From: Oscillibacter valericigenes
GTDB lineage: Bacteria; Bacillota; Clostridia; Oscillospirales; Oscillospiraceae
Length of the DNA: 44,860 nucleotides
Reading direction: 5' to 3'
Assembly (NCBI RefSeq): GCF_021531315.1
Contig: NZ_JAFBIQ010000018.1
Location: 1 to 44,860, forward strand
The position numbers were made by a program, and so were the translations under genes. The notes beneath the pieces were generated by a model. It searched no databases. It saw only the letters and a list, made by a program, of their open reading frames with translations, and was not told the origin of the DNA. Position 1 is the first letter of the stretch, and each line of letters begins with the position of its first letter. Of this stretch, positions 40,085 through 44,860 are shown one piece after another.

Positions 40085-40405
40085 TTATTTTGGATCTCTC
40101 TTCCCAGACATAGAAAGAGCGCCCAATCTCTTCGCCGTACAGCGAGAGACTGAGCGCTCTTTTTCATATTGATTCAGCTCCATGGAGAGTTGCCATGCCA
40201 GCTCAAATCCAGAGATAAAGCTGTCAATGGATGTGTCCTCCACGATGCGGTCTTTGGCATCGATGATCTGCAGCACCAGCCGCCGTTCCGGTTTCTCCAA
40301 CGCTTCAATGAGGGCTTGGTGGCATTCCTCGATTTCCTGCTTCTGCGCCGGGAGCTCCGGTGGGGTGTAGAAGCAGTCATACAGGTCTTTGAGCAGCTTG
40401 TTCAT
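40085..40405 (-). CDS. DUF6809-like helical protein
   Basis: 106 residues from ATG with AGGAGGT 7 bases before it. NKLLKDLYDCFYTPPELPAQKQEIEECHQALIEALEKPERRLVLQIIDAKDRIVEDTSIDSFISGFELAWQLSMEL is the DUF6809 pattern. The cargo protein is common on Clostridia IMEs; its role is unknown. Confidence 0.8.
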   Translation of the reverse strand: MNKLLKDLYDCFYTPPELPAQKQEIEECHQALIEALEKPERRLVLQIIDAKDRIVEDTSIDSFISGFELAWQLSMELNQYEKERSVSRCTAKRLGALSMSGKRDPK

Positions 40406-40488
40406 ATGTTGCACCTCCTGGTAGCAACACACAATAGCACAGAAGAAATGAAATAGCCAGCTCCAAAATTTCCTTTGGTTCGGAAAGG

Positions 40489-41664
40489 TCAATACATAGA
40501 AAGAAGTTCTTCCAATGTAATCTCAATTCCAACCTGCTGGAGCAGATCCTTTCTTTGGTCGTAAAGCTTTTTCACGATCTCTGCAGCATCTTTGCCGTAG
40601 TGGATACGGTTGTGACAAGTGCTGCACAAAGAAATAACATTTTCTTCAATATCGAGAGACACATCAAAGCTGTCCGAAAATGCGAGTGGGACCAGATGAT
40701 GCGGCTCAGTATAGGGTTTGTTATTGCTTCTGCGAACAAATGTCCCATGACTGGCATCAACTTCACAAGCATGATTTGCATGTACAAGTGCGTTTACTGC
40801 AACCGCTCGATCTCTGGGATAGGCCTTTTGCTTGTCCTTGCTTACAGGGGACCGCTTGGCTTTAGGTTTTCCAGAATAAGCAAACGTATCCGGATACTCT
40901 TCTTCAGCTATTTCATAATTGTAACAAACAAAATCTTCAATTGCTTCATTCTGTTGGCGGTCAACTCCGGGTGCAACGACAGCATTTTTTTGGCGAATCT
41001 GGCCAGTGTTTGTGATATCACCAATTTGTCTGGCGATTGCAGGCAGTATTTTCACCGCATTTCTGCGTTGTGCCTCTGAGCAATGAATTTGATCGATCCA
41101 GTCTGGCAAATCTGCAATGTGCAAAATCCTCTGAAGTTCTTCATCGGAATCAGTCTCTGCCTCTAATGCAAGTGCCAGTCTATCTCTGCTTAAGTTAGGT
41201 CGCGCTTTTACTAAATTTAACAACACCTGATAGGGATGAGAGACGCTATTTATGGATGTATTCGTAGTTGGAAGCGCAATATCCCGCATAGCATTGCGCC
41301 ACAGATGCTGTACAACAGGGTCTTTGACATCGCCGCCTGCGTCCAGTATGTTTTGCCCCATTTTTGTGATTCCGTGAGCATCAACGAAATGAGCGAGTTC
41401 AAAGAAACGCCGAATGTCTCTTGCCGCAGTACGGGCCCCTTGATTTTGCGGTGTTTTCTGCTTTTCCGACTCTATTCTGGCAGCAATAGCGGAAGGAGAG
41501 TCGTCCCTTTGATTCCTGAATTTGTACACAAGTGCGGAGGCCATAGCGTATCCAAGAACTTCATCGTCAGATGTGTCAGCCCCTGCAATTAGCAAATCTT
41601 GGTATACTCTCAGCGCTGCAATTAATTTGGGGATATCATTAATTTGGTGCGGAAAATTTTTCAT
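40489..41664 (-). CDS. HNH endonuclease, likely restriction enzyme
   Basis: 391 residues. The C-terminal 110 residues hold the HNH core: HACEVDASHGTFV, PHHLVPLAFSD, ENVISLCSTCHNRIHYG. The N-terminal 270 residues are helical and unlike intron homing enzymes. It diverges from a two-methyltransferase operon, the layout of type II restriction systems, so the two probably form one system. Recognition site not inferable. Confidence 0.82.
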   Translation of the reverse strand: MKNFPHQINDIPKLIAALRVYQDLLIAGADTSDDEVLGYAMASALVYKFRNQRDDSPSAIAARIESEKQKTPQNQGARTAARDIRRFFELAHFVDAHGITKMGQNILDAGGDVKDPVVQHLWRNAMRDIALPTTNTSINSVSHPYQVLLNLVKARPNLSRDRLALALEAETDSDEELQRILHIADLPDWIDQIHCSEAQRRNAVKILPAIARQIGDITNTGQIRQKNAVVAPGVDRQQNEAIEDFVCYNYEIAEEEYPDTFAYSGKPKAKRSPVSKDKQKAYPRDRAVAVNALVHANHACEVDASHGTFVRRSNNKPYTEPHHLVPLAFSDSFDVSLDIEENVISLCSTCHNRIHYGKDAAEIVKKLYDQRKDLLQQVGIEITLEELLSMY

Positions 41665-41697
41665 AAACTCACTCCCAATTTAGCAAAATTCATTTTT

Positions 41698-41726
41698 ATT
41701 TTAACGTGTTTCCCCAAAAATCACAA
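41698..41726 (-). promoter_or_regulatory. Promoter of the HNH gene
   Basis: Minus strand TTGTGA (41721-41726), 17-bp spacer, TAAAAT (41698-41703), about 34 bases before the start codon. Confidence 0.6.
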
Positions 41727-41756
41727 TATGGCGCGGGGAAAAGTCAAAATTAAATA

Positions 41757-41797
41757 GTGTTGACAAGTGTTGACAATATTTGAAACCCGATTATAAT
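41757..41797 (+). promoter_or_regulatory. Promoter of the methyltransferase operon with tandem 10-bp repeat
   Basis: GTGTTGACAA occurs twice, head to tail (41757-41766, 41767-41776), one helical turn apart. The second supplies -35 TTGACA (41770-41775); 16 bp later is TATAAT (41792-41797). The HTH domain of the encoded methylase is a candidate to bind it. Confidence 0.65.
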
Positions 41798-41815
41798 GTA
41801 TTTGGAGGTGGTCCA

Positions 41816-42925
41816 ATGAATTCGACAGAATGTCTTACGAGCAAGCAAGCCGCTGAAATGCTGGGCATTAGTATATCTACATTGTATCGCATGACTGAAT
41901 CCGGTATCCTCAGTCCCTTCCGCACGCCAGGTGGACAGCGGCGATACAATAAAGAGTTACTTGAAAAGTATATAGAAGATAGCAAAAATATAATTGCACC
42001 ACAAAATCCTCACCTGCAAAAACAAGCCGCAGAGGTCGTTCCTCAAGAATACGCTGAAGAACGAAAGCCTGTTGATCCAAGAAACAAACTTAACGATCTT
42101 CCGGGAAAAGAGTGGATTCAAGAAACAAAAAGCTATATGTTCCAAAAAGGATTGGGGGCAAATCATCCAGAAGCTCGGATCGAACGTCAACATCCGGCAC
42201 CATTTTCTTTTCAGGATATTGGCCGACTAATTAGCTTCTTTACCAAGGCGGGGCAAACTGTTTTGGATCCATTTGGTGGTGTAGGATCAACGATAAAGGC
42301 TTGTGCTTTGCAAGGGCGAAAAGGTGTTCAAATAGAACTTAGTGAAAAATGGCACTCTCTTGCAATTCAGCGCATATCTACAGAAATTACACCTGAAGAA
42401 GTACCAAATCATCGGTTTATCTTAGGTGATAGCATTCAGGAACTGCCCCGTTTTGATTCAGAAAGTGTTGATTTTGTTGTGACAAGTCCTCCGTATTGGT
42501 CAATACTGAACAAGAAACTTGATCATAAAACAAAAACACGTGCAGAGCAATCACTTGCTACACATTATTCGGATAGCGAAAAAGATTTAGGAAATATTTG
42601 TGATTACGAAGAGTTCCTTTCAATATTGGTTAAAAATGTGTTTTGTGAATGCGGACGTATCCTAAAGCGCGATAAATATATCTGCATAGTCGTTTCGGAT
42701 TTTCGAAACAATTCCGAATTTGTTAGTTTTCATAGTGATTTAATAAGTCGCTTGAATCATCATGAACTGACTGATGGTTTTGAATTTCAATTACAAGGCA
42801 CAAAAGTCTTGCTGCAAAACCATAAGAGTCTCTTGCCTTATGGGTATCCGTTTACATATGTGGAGAATATTCACCATCAATACATTCTTATTTTCAGAAA
42901 AGTAAAACAGAAACAGGGAAAATAA
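41816..42925 (+). CDS. DNA methyltransferase with N-terminal MerR/excisionase-type HTH
   Basis: 369 residues from ATG with TTGGAGGTGG. Residues about 4-55 (CLTSKQAAEMLGISISTLYRMTESGILSPFRTPGGQRRYNKELL) are a DNA-binding HTH of MerR/Xis type. Then motif I VLDPFGGVGSTIKACALQG and motif IV VTSPPYWS (SPPY, typical for N4-cytosine types). Fusions of this type let a methylase repress its own operon, as in SsoII-like systems. Paired with the divergent HNH gene. Confidence 0.85.
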   Translation: MNSTECLTSKQAAEMLGISISTLYRMTESGILSPFRTPGGQRRYNKELLEKYIEDSKNIIAPQNPHLQKQAAEVVPQEYAEERKPVDPRNKLNDLPGKEWIQETKSYMFQKGLGANHPEARIERQHPAPFSFQDIGRLISFFTKAGQTVLDPFGGVGSTIKACALQGRKGVQIELSEKWHSLAIQRISTEITPEEVPNHRFILGDSIQELPRFDSESVDFVVTSPPYWSILNKKLDHKTKTRAEQSLATHYSDSEKDLGNICDYEEFLSILVKNVFCECGRILKRDKYICIVVSDFRNNSEFVSFHSDLISRLNHHELTDGFEFQLQGTKVLLQNHKSLLPYGYPFTYVENIHHQYILIFRKVKQKQGK

Positions 42926-42926
42926 A

Positions 42927-43751
42927 ATGCAATGGAACAAAGTCTATCATGGCGACTGTGACAAGATACTCCCCCAGCTTGAAAACGAAGGAATTGTTTT
43001 CGATTTAATTCTTACAGATCCGCCTTATAACCTGAATAAAGATTTTGGTAACGCAACTGATCAACTAAGCTTGGAAGAGTTTCTATCAACAACCAGAGTT
43101 CGTTTATCCATTTGCCGCAATCTTTTGAGCAATAACGGGAGCATTATCTGGTTTGGAATTCATCATTATATTGGTTATATCCAGGTGATGATGTATGAAT
43201 TGGGTTTGTACTATCGCCGAATGAATATTTGGCATTATGAAAATGGTTTTTCACGCTCAAAGAAATCACCAGCAACACAATATGAGCCGTTTTTGTGGTT
43301 TTCGAAATCGAACGCACATTGGGTCTATAACGCTGACGATGTTCGCGTCCCCTATAAGAGTAGTAGCAGGCTCAAAACCCCGGTGTATTATTCCGGGAAA
43401 GATGGGGCTCGCAAAGCTTGGCAACCAAATCCAAACGGTTCTCTAAGAGGCGACATATGGTCTTTTCCCACGCTGGCAGGCAAACGGTTTGCTAAAGAAA
43501 AAACAGATCACCCGACACAAAAACCAGAAGCCTTAATTACGGAATTGATAAAAGCATATTGCCCCAAAAATGCAGAAGGGAAATATGAGGGAACAATTCT
43601 TGATCCATTTCACGGTTCAGGGACTTTAGGCGTTTGTTGTGAAAAACTCAATAGACAAGGACACAACATTAAGTGGATTGGAATTGAGTTGGAAGAAAAA
43701 TGGTGTAATATAGCAAATCAAAGGTTGTCATCTGTCTTAAATCCTGATTGA
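42927..43751 (+). CDS. Second DNA methyltransferase, beta-class order
   Basis: 274 residues. Motif IV LILTDPPYNLNKDFG (about 30-40), a target region, then HPTQKPEALITELIKAYCP and motif I TILDPFHGSGTLGV: beta class (likely N6-adenine). One base separates it from the first methylase, so it is the same operon. Two methylases with one HNH nuclease suggest an asymmetric or two-strand-specific site. Confidence 0.88.
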   Translation: MQWNKVYHGDCDKILPQLENEGIVFDLILTDPPYNLNKDFGNATDQLSLEEFLSTTRVRLSICRNLLSNNGSIIWFGIHHYIGYIQVMMYELGLYYRRMNIWHYENGFSRSKKSPATQYEPFLWFSKSNAHWVYNADDVRVPYKSSSRLKTPVYYSGKDGARKAWQPNPNGSLRGDIWSFPTLAGKRFAKEKTDHPTQKPEALITELIKAYCPKNAEGKYEGTILDPFHGSGTLGVCCEKLNRQGHNIKWIGIELEEKWCNIANQRLSSVLNPD

Positions 43752-43794
43752 AACTTATGTTAAACAGGTATTGCAATTATCCGATTTGCACAAA

Positions 43795-43834
43795 CAAAGC
43801 CACACAAGAGTTGCAAACTCTTGTGTGGCTTTTG
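43795..43834 (+). terminator. Terminator of the methyltransferase operon
   Basis: Perfect 17-bp stem AAAGCCACACAAGAGTT / AACTCTTGTGTGGCTTT around GCA, then T. 44 bases after the stop. Confidence 0.9.
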
Positions 43835-44122
43835 TTCCGTACCGGTAGTGCCCCTCGGTTCACTTCATGTCCCTATGGGACGGAGCACTTGCGCCCGCCG
43901 CTTTGCTTTCCTGTTATTCGGCTTTATCGTAAGTATAACCGCCGCTTTCGTTCAGCGTAATTGTTCCGTAGCTTTCCAAAATGGAGCCGTCCGCGTCCTG
44001 CTTTGTTGGCGTCGGGAGTTCCCAACCATATTTTGTCGGGAATAACGAACCATTTTTTGCCGGAAAACTGGGAGCCAATCAATGAATTTTTAGATTGCCA
44101 ACAACCCAGATTAGCAAATTGT
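43835..44122. other. Gene-poor junction with a coding remnant
   Basis: On the minus strand a frame ending at TAA 43914-43916 reads ..LFPTKYGWELPTPTKQDADG..ESYGTITLNESGGYTYDKAE with a stop upstream near 44080 and no good start. It looks like the C-terminal remnant of a lost gene. Nothing else recognised. Confidence 0.35.
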
Positions 44123-44860
44123 TTATTCCTGTGTTGTCATCGGCTCAACAGCCTTAACCTTGCCGGTCTGCACTGAGACCGTCTCCAGTTTCTTTCCGCG
44201 GAAACTCTCGCCACGCAGCTTAAACACGGTGGCATCGTCAAAGATGCGGTCCAGCGCACAGAGCAGCGTAGTATCTTCGTCGAAATCCTCGCGCCAGAGC
44301 GCTGGATTCTTGTTGCTGGTGAATACCATGTTGAAGTTGCCTTCTTTGTTGTAGCGCCGGTCAATCAGGTCAAAGAACAACCGCGTATTCTCCTTGTCAA
44401 ACGCGCAGTGTCCAATCTCGTCAATAATCAGGCAGGATGGCCGCACAAGTCCGCTGAGGCAGGAGTCCGTTTTTCCGGTGCGTCTGGCGGCCGTGAAACG
44501 GTCACGCAGTTCGGATGCTTTAATAAAATAGGTCTTCATCCCGTGCTGGCAGCAGGCGTAACCAAATGCCTGCGCCAAATGGGTTTTCCCAGTGCCTGCC
44601 GGCCCAATAAAGGCGAGATTTCGGTGGGAGTAGATGGAGGCCAGAGATGGCAGAGCTTTCAGCCGTTCCACATCCCTTCCCTTGAGCAGAGAAAAGTCAA
44701 AGTTTTCAAAGGTCTTTGGCACTTTTGTGGGAAGACGGCTCATTTTGAGTAGTGTTTGGATGGTTGTCTGCTGTTTCTTCTCACTGAGATAGGAAAGGAC
44801 GGACAGCACTGCGTCAATTGCATTTTCTGAGAGTGCCTGGTCTTCAGCAAAGTTCGCAAA
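44123..44860 (-). CDS. istB: IS21 helper ATPase IstB (5' end beyond window)
   Basis: The frame stays open to the last base, so it is partial; about 245 residues are seen. Walker A GPAGTGKTHLAQ, Walker B SCLIIDEIGHCAFD, and a sensor-type segment FTSNKNPALWREDF are diagnostic of IstB/DnaC-like ATPases, the AAA+ target selector of IS21 transposition. The IstA transposase should lie upstream, beyond the right edge. The frame reads ..NFAEDQALSENAIDAVLS at the window end. Confidence 0.9.
   Translation of the reverse strand, partial: FANFAEDQALSENAIDAVLSVLSYLSEKKQQTTIQTLLKMSRLPTKVPKTFENFDFSLLKGRDVERLKALPSLASIYSHRNLAFIGPAGTGKTHLAQAFGYACCQHGMKTYFIKASELRDRFTAARRTGKTDSCLSGLVRPSCLIIDEIGHCAFDKENTRLFFDLIDRRYNKEGNFNMVFTSNKNPALWREDFDEDTTLLCALDRIFDDATVFKLRGESFRGKKLETVSVQTGKVKAVEPMTTQE

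Overview
The window comes from a low-GC Gram-positive bacterium of the class Clostridia, probably a gut Oscillospirales-type genome. This rests on strong AGGAGG-type ribosome binding sites, the mobile-element families present and the myophage gene set; the placement is an inference. It is almost entirely mobile DNA in four blocks.

(1) 1-1190: the end of an integrated element stopping at a 3' half of tRNA-Arg(CCU) that lacks its 5' half (an attachment scar), then a leftward tRNA-Met/tRNA-Glu operon. (2) 1.2-32.6 kb: a P2-like contractile-tailed prophage, rightward and tightly coupled. Its early operon holds an OGG-type DNA glycosylase, GNAT, HAD, HUH replication initiator, radical SAM, HD, RecU, DNA methyltransferase and ASCH proteins. 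This runs into a tail operon (sheath C-terminus, tube, E/E' with a -1 frameshift, tape measure, X, D, V, U, W, J, I, collar fibre), then a diversity-generating retroelement (DGR), a lysis cassette and a rightmost regulatory region. Terminase, portal, protease, capsid, integrase and a classical CI-type repressor are absent. An early zinc-site protein is fused in frame to the C-terminal half of the tail sheath at about 12.03 kb, which marks a deletion of the head module (or an assembly join). (3) 32.6-40.4 kb: a mobilizable element with a large serine recombinase, MobA/MobC, a RepA-like ATPase, a DUF6076-like protein, a sigma factor and a DUF6809-like protein. (4) 40.4-44.9 kb: an AT-richer restriction-modification-like cluster (HNH nuclease, HTH-fused methyltransferase, second methyltransferase) and an IS21-type IstB gene running off the window.

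The most striking system is the DGR. A 92-nt template repeat (23568-23659) between avd and the reverse transcriptase matches two variable repeats, and every mismatch to the template falls on a template adenine (10 in each). One variable repeat lies in the adjacent 572-aa DUF6273/FN3 tail-end protein (25696-25787). The other lies 18 kb upstream in a 242-aa DUF6273 protein of the early operon (5088-5166), so one template appears to diversify both a probable receptor-binding protein and a probably non-virion early protein.

A second system is a set of five copies of an 18-bp palindrome (TATACTAACGTTAGTATA and close variants). They sit in or next to sigma70-type promoters at 5.5, 31.0 and 32.2-32.3 kb, beside a 66-aa ribbon-helix-helix-like gene that is the likely repressor.
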